NCBI RefSeq assembly: GCF_001984065.1
Contig: NZ_LYVP01000037.1
Coordinates: forward strand, 1 to 50,411
DNA: 50,411 nucleotides
Origin: Pseudomonas sp. KK4
GTDB lineage: Bacteria; Pseudomonadota; Gammaproteobacteria; Pseudomonadales; Pseudomonadaceae
Direction of reading: 5' to 3'
Part shown: positions 42,118 to 49,077 of the stretch, piece after piece
Layout of the letters: the number at the start of each line of letters is the position of its first letter
Position numbering within the stretch: position 1 is the first letter of the stretch
Program-made: the position numbers and the translations under genes
Notes under the pieces: model-generated
What the model saw: the letters and a program-made list of their open reading frames with translations, nothing else
What the model was told of the DNA's origin: nothing
The model's database searches: none

Positions 42118-42870
42118 TTACGTTCCTTCGATCGTCAGCAGCAGGCGCTGACGGATTTCATCGTTCATGTCCATGATGTTTTCAAAGCCCACCAGCTCTT
42201 CGAAGCTGGTGTTGCCGGCGATCTGGGTGCTGCTGCGGATCACCGCCTCGTCGGGCAATTGCGAACGAACCGGCGAGCTGATGACGCAGAAGGGCAGGTC
42301 GCCGAAGTCTTTCAAGCGTTCGAAACTGACGGGGAAACGCAGCCCTTCGAGCAGGCGGCCGATTCCGGGCGACTTGCTCAGGCAGTAGAACAGCACCAGG
42401 TAGTGCACCACGAAGCGGTACAGCTCGGCGCTGCTGCGATTGGGGTCTTTGATGACGGTGCGAAAGCGGGCCAGATCGAAAGAACTGAACCCGACCACCC
42501 AGCGCACGGGGCTGGTGATACGAATGGTTTGACCGCTGGCGCTGAGCACCTTGTCGTACTCCAGCGCAAACAATTGCGGGGTGGTGCTGAGCAGGTTCAG
42601 AGGAACTTCGAGCTCATTGACCAGTTGGAACGGTGCGTCGCAACCAATGCGGTCGTAGAGCGCCTTGAGTTCCTTGAAATGGTGCTGGGTCTCGCGCCCG
42701 CTGCTGCGTTGCGCCCCTTGCAGGTACTCACCGAAAAACGCCTGAGGACGAATCAGCAAAGCCAGGGTCGCCAGATAGTCCGAGGCCTGCGCCTTGAGCG
42801 CATCGGAAATGGCCCGGGTCTGGCTTCGCAGCTTGATCAATGCTTCAACATCAAAAAACGCTTGAGTCAT
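42118..42870 (-). CDS. Unknown T6SS-associated protein, first gene of the operon
   Basis: A 250-residue protein with no signal peptide and no membrane helix. It matches none of the thirteen core Tss families I know, nor TagF, TagJ, Fha, PpkA or PppA. It opens with a helical region (FDVEALIKLRSQTRAISDALKAQASDYLATLALLIRPQAFFGEYL), then mixed sequence with NELEVPLNLLSTTPQLFALEYDKVL and YRFVVHYLVLFYCLSKSPGIGRLLEGLRFPVSF. It ends with GFENIMDMNDEIRQRLLLTIEGT. It is translated ahead of tssB/tssC, so a role with the sheath or baseplate in the cytoplasm is likely. ATG 42870 has AAGGA upstream; the longer frame (to 43197) is not convincing. Confidence 0.8.
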   Translation of the reverse strand: MTQAFFDVEALIKLRSQTRAISDALKAQASDYLATLALLIRPQAFFGEYLQGAQRSSGRETQHHFKELKALYDRIGCDAPFQLVNELEVPLNLLSTTPQLFALEYDKVLSASGQTIRITSPVRWVVGFSSFDLARFRTVIKDPNRSSAELYRFVVHYLVLFYCLSKSPGIGRLLEGLRFPVSFERLKDFGDLPFCVISSPVRSQLPDEAVIRSSTQIAGNTSFEELVGFENIMDMNDEIRQRLLLTIEGT

Positions 42871-43567
42871 CGGTACATCGTCCTTGAACGCTCCACGCCT
42901 TCCTGGAAAAAAAACCGGGGCATGTCGAGCGACTAATTTCTCGAATGAACACCTGTTCACGAGAGGTGATTGCGAATTTTCGCTATCAAAAAAACACACC
43001 GCCGGGAATAACCGGGAGTGTGATGCTGGCATATGGATGTCGAGATGCCAGTAACGTCGTGTATGGCAACTCGTTGCAACTGAAAGTTCAATCGGCGGCG
43101 GATTTTTTCTCGTTTTTGTTACACGCCGCAATGATGTCGGGTTGCCATTATCTGTGGGATGTGTGTGTCGGATAGTTCTGAAACCCAGTTGATTCAATGG
43201 TTTCAGCGGCGTTGTGGATCCAATTTTTAATGAAAAATAATTTGAAAAAGGTGAACCGGTTCACCCAATTGGCAATTGAAGGTCCGTCCAAGAGGCTTTT
43301 GAAGGATAAGTATCATGTTAGCCGTTACGAAAGTGATGGCATCGCGGGATGTCCGGGCTTGGAAGGACAACTTTCCCGATGCTGAACGATTGTTCGGTTA
43401 GTTTGGCGTTACATGTCATCGATATTTCTGTATAACGCGCCGAGTACGACTTGCCGCAGAACTTTCTTGTCGGACCGTGCAGTAGTGGGAGGGCTTTCGG
43501 GCCTTCGTTAAATGGAATTTACGCTCGCCATGGATGCCAGGCGACGCGCTATTGAGGCCCTGTTCTC
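42871..43567. promoter_or_regulatory. Intergenic control region between T6SS operon and divergent M48 peptidase gene
   Basis: About 700 bases without a convincing gene, flanked by two divergent starts, so it should hold both promoters. It contains an inverted repeat CTGGCAT-N12-ATGCCAG (43026-43051), an AT-rich tract around 43220-43250 and a perfect palindrome at 43250-43265. A near-match to a sigma-54 promoter at 43064-43078 (TGGCAACTCGTTGCA) has one base too few between the GG and GC elements. Small open frames at 42945-43175 and 43197-43385 lack ribosome sites and protein-like composition. Confidence 0.55.
43250..43265. promoter_or_regulatory. Perfect palindrome GGTGAACCGGTTCACC
   Basis: Sixteen-base perfect palindrome between the T6SS operon and the peptidase gene. 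Its core AACCGGTT with central CG is the same as in the LacI-type operator at 9546-9563, so a LacI/GalR-family regulator is a plausible binder. The nearest start codons are about 300 bases (peptidase) and 380 bases (T6SS) away. Confidence 0.5.
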
Positions 43568-45733
43568 ATGAGAGTATTGAAACTTATCGCCGTACTTTTT
43601 CTCCTGCCGCTTTGCCTGGGATTGTTGGGTGTCTGGGAGTTGCAACGCAGTTCCGAGAGCATCAAGGAGTTCTCGGATATCAAGGCCGAGCTGAGCGAGA
43701 TGCATGTCGAACTGGCAGCGATGGTTGCCAAGCCGTTCTCACGCTCGGCCACGGTGGATATCAACGGTGAGCGCATGGGCGTTCACCAGGCTTTTTCCCG
43801 CGTGACTCAAGCCGAGCACGAACTGACCATCCTGCAACCGATGGCAGCCGTGATGAACAACCTGGCCAAGGGCGTCATCGCCCTCGGCCTGCTGGCTTCG
43901 CTGGTCGGTGTGCTGGGGCTGCTGGGTTTGCGTTGGGCCGGTGCCCGCGCGAGTCATTCCCGTGAACGGTTACTGCACACCTTCAGCCGAGTGAGTCGTC
44001 TGTTGCCGTACCTGCTGGTGGGGCACATCGTCGCCATGGGGGCGGCGGTAGCGGCCATCCTCGGTTTCGAAGGCCTGGGGCTGTGGCACATGGGGAAAAT
44101 GGCCACCGGTGAATTCAAGCTGATGCTCGTCGTTCTGATGCTGATGCTCGGTTTCTTGTATTCGATCTGGCAGATGGGCAAGCAGCTACCGGTCATGCTG
44201 CACATGTTTGAGCCCACGCCGATGAGCATTCTGGGCCGGGCGGTCACAACGGAAGAGGCGCCTGCTCTGTGGGCGTACGTTCGAGAGCTGGCGGACCAGC
44301 TCGGCGCGCTGGCCCCCGAGCACATCGTACTGGGCATGACCGAAGGCTTTTACGTCACCTCCAGCGACGTCAGCCTGCTTCCTGCAGACACGCTGCTAAA
44401 AGGCCGCACTCTGCACGTGCCGATGTTGTACCTGGGCTTGCTCGATACGGCAGAAATCGGCGCGGTCATCGGTCACGAACTGGCGCACTTCGCCGGAGCC
44501 GATACCGAGTACAGCCTGCGCTTCGTACCGATCTACGAGGGTATCGGCCGCAGTCTCGGGGTGATTGCCGAGACCATGCTGCAAAGCGATGTACTGCAAC
44601 GCACGACGCTGTGGCCGGCCTTCATGCTCGGTGAATATTTCATGGAGCGTTTCGATCATGCGGTGAACCATTGGAGCCGCGTGCGGGAGCTGGCGGCGGA
44701 CGCGGCAGGTGCGCAGTTGACGGGGAATATCGCCATCGCGTCGGCGCTGGTGCGCATCTCTGCCATCGACCCCTTGTTGCAACAGGGTGTCTCGACCCAT
44801 GTGGTCCGCGCGACCAACCCCAGTACCGAACACCCCGTGACCCGCGACTTGCCGGTCAGCGTCGTGCAGGAGCTGGCCGCGCAGCCGCTGACCTTGCCCG
44901 AGGAGGACATGGCAGCCAGCCTGCCTCATCCATCGGATACCCATCCCTCCCATCGCGAACGACTGGCGTCCCTGCACGTCACGGTCGAAGAGGCCGTCAG
45001 CCGCGGCACCCGACCGATCATGGCGGCACAAGCCAGCGCCGCGATGGATCACTATTTCGCCGATCCCCAAGCATTGCGTGCGCGCATTACCGAGGACTTT
45101 CTCGGCCACTATGTGGAGCAGGATGCAGCGGTGGTGCAAGAGCTGCGCAGCCATGCCGGCAATGCCATGGAGGAAGTCCGGTTGCATGAAGGCGCGCGGC
45201 TGCGTGGGTGGATTACCCTGGGTTGCTTCTCGCTGTTTTTGCTGCTGGGCTTGGGCCTGCTGGTCTTGCCGTGGCTGTTGCCGCAGGCTTTGGGGAGTAA
45301 CAAATCGATGATACTGGTCGCTGGTGGGGTGCTCGTTGTTTTGATGGCATGCCTGCTGCCGTTTTCGTTGCGCTTGCTCAAGCGGGCGAACAAGACCGCG
45401 TTGCTGCTGACGCCCGAGCACTTCGTTTTTGCCAACCTGAAGGCACCACTGCCGATCCGGCACGTTGCTGATTTTGGCCTGCAAATGGGGCAGGGACTGC
45501 ACCTGAATTTGCTGCTGGAAGACGATGCGCCCATGCCTGAGTTGGCCTCACGATCGTTCTTTTCCCCTGATGCCAAGCTCGACAAGAAAAAGCGCTGGGT
45601 CCAGTTACAGTTGATTCAGTTCTGCCGGGACGACAAAAAGCTCAAGAATGAACAATTGGCGGAACTGATAGGGACCTACCTCAATGCCGGTACTGCGCGG
45701 CACTTGCTGCAGCAGCGATTCGAGCAGGCTTGA
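43568..45733 (+). CDS. Multi-pass membrane M48-family zinc metallopeptidase
   Basis: A 721-residue protein. The zinc motif HELAH is at residues 303-307 (IGAVIGHELAHFAGADTEYS), and a downstream ELAADAAG segment supplies the third ligand, as in M48 (Ste24/HtpX) peptidases. Hydrophobic helices lie at about 5-25, 100-120, 150-170 and 185-205 before the catalytic domain, and two more near 555-610 after it. The final 110 residues are soluble. It should cleave proteins at or in the membrane. It is transcribed away from the T6SS operon. Envelope quality control, processing of T6SS parts or a toxin-related role are all open; a broken copy of its 3' part lies at 46925. Confidence 0.87.
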   Translation: MRVLKLIAVLFLLPLCLGLLGVWELQRSSESIKEFSDIKAELSEMHVELAAMVAKPFSRSATVDINGERMGVHQAFSRVTQAEHELTILQPMAAVMNNLAKGVIALGLLASLVGVLGLLGLRWAGARASHSRERLLHTFSRVSRLLPYLLVGHIVAMGAAVAAILGFEGLGLWHMGKMATGEFKLMLVVLMLMLGFLYSIWQMGKQLPVMLHMFEPTPMSILGRAVTTEEAPALWAYVRELADQLGALAPEHIVLGMTEGFYVTSSDVSLLPADTLLKGRTLHVPMLYLGLLDTAEIGAVIGHELAHFAGADTEYSLRFVPIYEGIGRSLGVIAETMLQSDVLQRTTLWPAFMLGEYFMERFDHAVNHWSRVRELAADAAGAQLTGNIAIASALVRISAIDPLLQQGVSTHVVRATNPSTEHPVTRDLPVSVVQELAAQPLTLPEEDMAASLPHPSDTHPSHRERLASLHVTVEEAVSRGTRPIMAAQASAAMDHYFADPQALRARITEDFLGHYVEQDAAVVQELRSHAGNAMEEVRLHEGARLRGWITLGCFSLFLLLGLGLLVLPWLLPQALGSNKSMILVAGGVLVVLMACLLPFSLRLLKRANKTALLLTPEHFVFANLKAPLPIRHVADFGLQMGQGLHLNLLLEDDAPMPELASRSFFSPDAKLDKKKRWVQLQLIQFCRDDKKLKNEQLAELIGTYLNAGTARHLLQQRFEQA
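45301..45484 (+). repeat. Repeat unit A: source copy inside the M48 gene
   Basis: This stretch of the peptidase gene, coding for the last membrane helix and the sequence after it, recurs at 46925-47105 with roughly four fifths of bases identical and one codon missing in the second copy. The first 17 bases of both copies are identical. Confidence 0.88.
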
Positions 45734-45734
45734 A

Positions 45735-46109
45735 GGCTTTCAGCATTGGCAAGGCCTGGGCGCGACGTTTGTCGATGAAGAGAGTATCGGCCTGGACGGC
45801 GAAGACACGCTGAACGAGGCGCAGATCGCCGAAGTCAGCCAGCGCACGCCTGGTTTTAATGGCTGGCAGCAAGAGCGCTGGTTCACTCACTGTGACGACG
45901 CAGCCGAGTTTGTCGGTAAGGCCGGCCATGCAGAGTTGCTTGAACTGGGCCCGGCAGCCATCGCTGCCGTTCAGGCCTCAACAGGCTTTGAGGAAGGTCC
46001 GCAGTGGCAAGCGTTCTTCAATGTCCTGGATGAGGATCATGGACTTACCGCCTACCTATTCAAATGTCACCACTGCGCCATGCTGGGTGCTTACCAGGAC
46101 AGCCATTGA
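45735..46109 (+). pseudogene. CbrC/UPF0167-family protein, N-terminally truncated remnant
   Basis: Starting one base after the M48 stop, an open frame encodes the C-terminal two thirds of a CbrC-family (UPF0167) protein. Conserved pieces are ATFVDEESIG, VSQRTPGFNGWQQERWFTHCDDAAEFVGKAGHAEL, QWQAFFNVLDEDHGLTAYLFKCHHCAMLGAYQDS. The N-terminal part, which should carry the CxxC...CPWC metal-binding half, is missing, and no start codon with a ribosome site lies before the homologous region. CbrC in E. coli is linked to colicin tolerance, and relatives often occur near toxin loci. The exact join to the peptidase stop suggests a deletion fused the two. Confidence 0.75.
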
Positions 46110-46155
46110 TACCCAAAGTGCTCAATCCGTGGCGACCCACAAGGAAGAATCTCTG

Positions 46156-46393
46156 ATGACCGACGATCACACCCCCGACTTCAGCAAAGTCCCCACCGGC
46201 ATGCTGCCGTTCCCGCCTGTTGAAGCCGTGTTTGTAGGCCGATCAACTGGAGCTGGCCAGCGATCTGCACCCTTTGTTCAGCTTGGGTATCAGCACCGTA
46301 AACCCGGCCGGCGCAGACATGATCGTCATGTTCACGCGCCGATTGAAGGGTTGGTGCTATTCACCTTCGATTACAGTTGAATCCCATGAATAA
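46156..46393 (+). pseudogene. Frameshifted orphan ORF
   Basis: The frame begins ATG at 46156 (MTDDHTPDFSKVPTGMLPFPPVEAVFVG). Protein-like composition then moves to the next frame near 46240 (DQLELASDLHPLFSLGIS, then AGADMIVMFTRRLKG) and ends at TAA 46391-46393. The two pieces cannot be read together without a frameshift. The continued original frame gives an Arg/His-rich, unlikely sequence. I recognise no family. Its end overlaps the next gene's start by 8 bases. Confidence 0.45.
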
Positions 46394-46859
46394 GGCCGAA
46401 CTGCAAACGCTTGTAGTCAGAGTTAAAAAGTATCTCGCGATTATCTTTTTGCTCTGCCTTGTAGGCGTTGTCATCTATGCGTATCTGCACAAACCGGAGT
46501 TTCCTTCTGAGATAGTCCTGAAGCAAGACTTCATTCCGGGGCAGTCGATCTACATCGTTCAAGATGCCAGGGATGCAGATGAGCCCAAAAGCCTGAGGTT
46601 CTACGTCAACAATGGCGACGGTAGGAATAATGAGACGATGAAGGTGCTCCTCGGAAAGACCCCGCCCTTCCTGGTCTCGGACACTGACTTGAAAGACGTG
46701 GTAATCCAGCGTGTCTCCAACGGCCTGCACATCAAACTCAAAGGCGCAGTCTCGAATTACCAGAGCAACCTTTACCTTGAAGACGGCGACACTTACACCA
46801 CCTACCGTGTAAGCCTTGAACAAGTAGAAACGCGACCGCCCTTGGCGAGCGGTCGGTAA
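46386..46859 (+). CDS. Hypothetical membrane-anchored protein
   Basis: A 157-residue protein with one N-terminal helix (YLAIIFLLCLVGVVIYAYL, about residues 18-36) and a soluble part of about 120 residues, expected in the periplasm by the positive-inside rule (KAELQTLVVRVKK before the helix). The soluble part looks beta-rich (QSIYIVQDARDADEPKSLRFYVNNGDG, VVIQRVSNGLHIKLKG). No family is recognised. Its size, anchoring and place in a rearranged region next to a T6SS would suit an immunity protein, but nothing proves it. ATG 46386 is preferred over TTG 46377; no strong ribosome site is seen, and the gene may depend on upstream translation. Confidence 0.6.
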   Translation: MNKAELQTLVVRVKKYLAIIFLLCLVGVVIYAYLHKPEFPSEIVLKQDFIPGQSIYIVQDARDADEPKSLRFYVNNGDGRNNETMKVLLGKTPPFLVSDTDLKDVVIQRVSNGLHIKLKGAVSNYQSNLYLEDGDTYTTYRVSLEQVETRPPLASGR

Positions 46860-46924
46860 GCTTGCTTCAGCAAGGCAATCACTGCGCAGACAAACGCAAT
46901 CGCCAGTGCCGGCCACTGCATCGG

Positions 46925-47105
46925 CAAATCGATGATACTGGTTGCTGGGGGGCTGGTCGTATTGATGGCGTGCCTGCTGCCATTCTCGTTGCGCATGCTC
47001 AAGCGGGCGAACAAGACGGTGTTGTTGCGGACGCCCGAGCAATTGGTATTTGGGAACCTAAAGGCGCCATTGCCGATCCGGCACATCGCCGATTTGGGCC
47101 TGCAA
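46925..47105 (+). pseudogene. Orphan copy of the M48 gene 3' region (repeat unit A, second copy)
   Basis: About 180 bases homologous to 45301-45484 encode MILVAGGLVVLMACLLPFSL and RMLKRANKTVLLRTPEQLVFGNLKAPLPIRH, matching the last helix of the M48 peptidase and the residues after it. There is no catalytic part, no ribosome site, and the similarity stops abruptly 16 bases before the next gene's stop codon. It is a fragment of a former second peptidase gene or of a transferred tail, and shows that this area has been recombined. Confidence 0.85.
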
Positions 47106-47121
47106 GCGTGGGGTGCGAAGT

Positions 47122-47400
47122 TCAATGGCACCCTGCGCAGAGCTGATGGAGGTCTGATAGCAGCGTCTGAAGTTCGTTATTTTCGGCCAGCAAGGGCGTT
47201 GCGTCTTCATACAGAACAACGTCGTTGATCGAGCCCATGCCGCCGTAGAGCGACATCAATCGAGACAACGCGTACGCCGTATCCTGAGGCAGCGCAAGGC
47301 TGCACTCCTCAAGTCTGTCGGCCCATTGCGGGTGGCCGAATCTCCTTAGCAGTTCTGCTGTTCGGGCGATGTTCGAGGAGATCTTGTGGAGGTCTTTCAT
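47122..47400 (-). CDS. Small orphan protein, DUF6966-like
   Basis: Ninety-two residues, soluble and mostly helical: MKDLHKISSNIARTAELLRRFGHPQWADRLEEC, then YALSRLMSLYGGMGSINDVVLYE. The LLRR(F/Y)G...WADRLEE and GGMGS(I/F)ND pattern is that of a family of small bacterial proteins that I recall as DUF6966, often found beside toxin genes; the number is from memory. ATG 47400 has AGGG upstream. It lies on the opposite strand to the M48 fragment and downstream of another orphan gene at 47435, with a 34-base gap, so the two may be cotranscribed. Confidence 0.65.
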   Translation of the reverse strand: MKDLHKISSNIARTAELLRRFGHPQWADRLEECSLALPQDTAYALSRLMSLYGGMGSINDVVLYEDATPLLAENNELQTLLSDLHQLCAGCH

Positions 47401-47434
47401 GGTGACAGCCCTGAGCACTAGTGTTTTCGGTAAA

Positions 47435-47782
47435 TCACTTATCAACGCTCACAACGCTGACGGAGCCATTGTGCCAATCGACCGAGTAGCTGACGCCATT
47501 CCAGTTACCAGCGATCAGCGCCCCGTTTTTGTCGCAGTGAAGGCTCATGTAGGGTTTATCGGCTTGTGTACCGTGGGGACTTTCCTGGATGTACCAAAGC
47601 ACTGTTCCATGCCTCGATAGTGCAAGGATGTTTTTGTTGGAAATGACATTTGATGAGGGCTCGATCAGTACCGCGAGCCTGTCGTCATGCGGCAAGGCGA
47701 CGTTGACCGGGTGAGGCAGGTGAATGGGTTGATTCGCTATCCATAGGATTCCGTTGTCAACGCGGTACCACGTTTCGGTCAT
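47435..47782 (-). CDS. Hypothetical protein, beta-rich
   Basis: A 115-residue cytoplasmic-looking protein without signal or helices. Successive short strands (WYRVDNGILWIANQPIHL, RLAVLIEPSS, KNILALSRHGTVLWYIQES, GALIAGNWNGVSYSVDWHNGSVSVVSV) resemble two or three propeller-like or beta-sandwich repeats; the ILALSRHGTVLWYI pattern recalls WD40-like sheets. No family is named. A fair ribosome site (AGAGG) precedes the ATG. It is between two other orphan genes on the same strand and may belong to one transcript with 47122-47400. Confidence 0.65.
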   Translation of the reverse strand: MTETWYRVDNGILWIANQPIHLPHPVNVALPHDDRLAVLIEPSSNVISNKNILALSRHGTVLWYIQESPHGTQADKPYMSLHCDKNGALIAGNWNGVSYSVDWHNGSVSVVSVDK

Positions 47783-47821
47783 TACGTTACCTCTAGCGCT
47801 ATCCGTGAAGTCGCAGCAATG

Positions 47822-48730
47822 TCATGTACGAAGAAGACTTTCCGGCGGCAATCCATTCGGCAGCTGAATCTTCAGGCCGTGTGCAATCTGATCGGCAATG
47901 TAGAAGGCAGTCCCGAGTGCGCTGGCAAGTTCAGGATCGTCGGCTTCAAACTCTTTGCCGGCCCAAGCGCCGATAGTCAATTGGTGCAACCGGGCTTTAT
48001 CTTTTTCAACGTCCAGCAACACGTTTCTGATGAATTGCAACTGAATCAGCGAGCTTGAGTAAATCTGGAACTCTGGACAGCCGTTGTACCTCAGGGCAGT
48101 GATGGTTATCGCATTGTCGATGTAGTCGAGGGCCGTTATCGGCGTTTTCAGACGGCGGTCCTTCCCGGCTCCAGCGGTTTGATAGCTGCGCGACGCCACG
48201 TATTCATCAAACATTCGAACTTGCTCACCGGTCCGGGCAGAGTCTCGATTGTAATCAACGTGTTTTCTATAGGTCAGGAATTGTTCTGATTCTGGTCCGT
48301 GAGACAGCAGCGAGACAATCGCCGCACATTGCGTGAGCCAATAGATTTCGAACGAGGAGTCAGTGCCTCGACAATAACCAAGGTCTGTCGCTTTGCCGTA
48401 CAAGTCACTCGCCAATTGGCTGGCGTAATCGCGGTTTATCGTGGTCTCTGATGGCCGGTCGGCCGGGTCATTCGCTATGACGAAAACCCGATAACGCTGC
48501 AACAGGAGGGCATCCACAAGCGTCAGGTCCGGGCAGGCCGGGGGCATCAGCGGGACAAACACTTCTGGCTCACGATTGATCGGCAGCCAGGACAGGTTCC
48601 TTTCCACTCGGGAAAGTGGCTTGTCCACTTCGGTGTTGGGGGCTGCATCGACAACCTGCTCGGTGGGGGCTGGTGGAGATGCTGGCTTTTGTCCGAAAAA
48701 GGTTTTCAAGCGCTGCAGTAGTTTTGACAT
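47822..48730 (-). CDS. Hypothetical protein
   Basis: A 302-residue soluble protein. An N-terminal Pro/Ala-rich stretch (FFGQKPASPPAPTEQVVDAAP) leads to a mainly helical body (YASQLASDLYGKATDLGYCRGTDSSFEIYWLTQCAAIVSLLSHGP, LDYIDNAITITALRYNG, ELASALGTAFYIADQIAHGLKIQLPNGLPPESL). No catalytic motif, signal peptide or membrane helix is visible and I do not recognise the family. The ribosome site is weak. It is the largest gene of the minus-strand orphan cluster and may be an accessory or immunity-type protein of an effector locus beyond the window; this is positional inference. Confidence 0.65.
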   Translation of the reverse strand: MSKLLQRLKTFFGQKPASPPAPTEQVVDAAPNTEVDKPLSRVERNLSWLPINREPEVFVPLMPPACPDLTLVDALLLQRYRVFVIANDPADRPSETTINRDYASQLASDLYGKATDLGYCRGTDSSFEIYWLTQCAAIVSLLSHGPESEQFLTYRKHVDYNRDSARTGEQVRMFDEYVASRSYQTAGAGKDRRLKTPITALDYIDNAITITALRYNGCPEFQIYSSSLIQLQFIRNVLLDVEKDKARLHQLTIGAWAGKEFEADDPELASALGTAFYIADQIAHGLKIQLPNGLPPESLLRT

Positions 48731-48800
48731 GGAGGTAGCCGTTCAAGGATTTTGATTTTTAAAGCTGCGGTCCCCCCGGGGTCGGAGTGACGAGTTTGCC

Positions 48801-49037
48801 TTAGACAGCCGTTCCTCTATTTGCTCCCGTCTGCACAATTAGCAAATTATCTAACTCTCTACGACGACACGGATCCTTTTGGAATAGATCGAAACTGGCA
48901 CGGTCAATTTCGTAGTATTCCTCGTAGTCAACCATTCCGTTGCTAACTGGAATCGATACGTAAAAGCGGCCTGTAGTCTCCTCGACTCCAATGGAAAACA
49001 TGTGTTCACGGCTTTTGAACGCGTCGCTGAATTTCAT
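48801..49037 (-). CDS. Small hypothetical protein
   Basis: Seventy-eight residues with a compact beta-hairpin-like core (MFSIGVEETTGRFYVSIPVSNGMVDYEEYYEIDRASFDLFQKDP), acidic overall, no signal or helix. A good ribosome site (GAGGACAGG directly before ATG) supports translation. Small acidic proteins of this look are common as immunity or antitoxin-like partners, but no toxin is seen next to it. It follows the tandem membrane genes on the same strand, 40 bases after the stop of the nearer one. Confidence 0.65.
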   Translation of the reverse strand: MKFSDAFKSREHMFSIGVEETTGRFYVSIPVSNGMVDYEEYYEIDRASFDLFQKDPCRRRELDNLLIVQTGANRGTAV

Positions 49038-49077
49038 CCTGTCCTCGATCTGGTGGTTGGCGGTTTGCTAATCCTGT

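Noticed and set aside
43064..43078. Sigma-54-like promoter TGGCAACTCGTTGCA
   Set aside because: Only 9 bases lie between GG and GC, where sigma-54 needs 10; kept as a note only.
42945..43175. Possible 76-residue gene between the T6SS operon and the peptidase
   Set aside because: No ribosome site, no protein-like pattern, and it overlaps candidate control elements.
46802..47131. Minus-strand frame including a hydrophobic start MQWPALAIAFVCAVIALLKQ at about 46919
   Set aside because: It runs into the end of the convergent gene and has no family-like continuation; perhaps a remnant, but not supportable as a gene.
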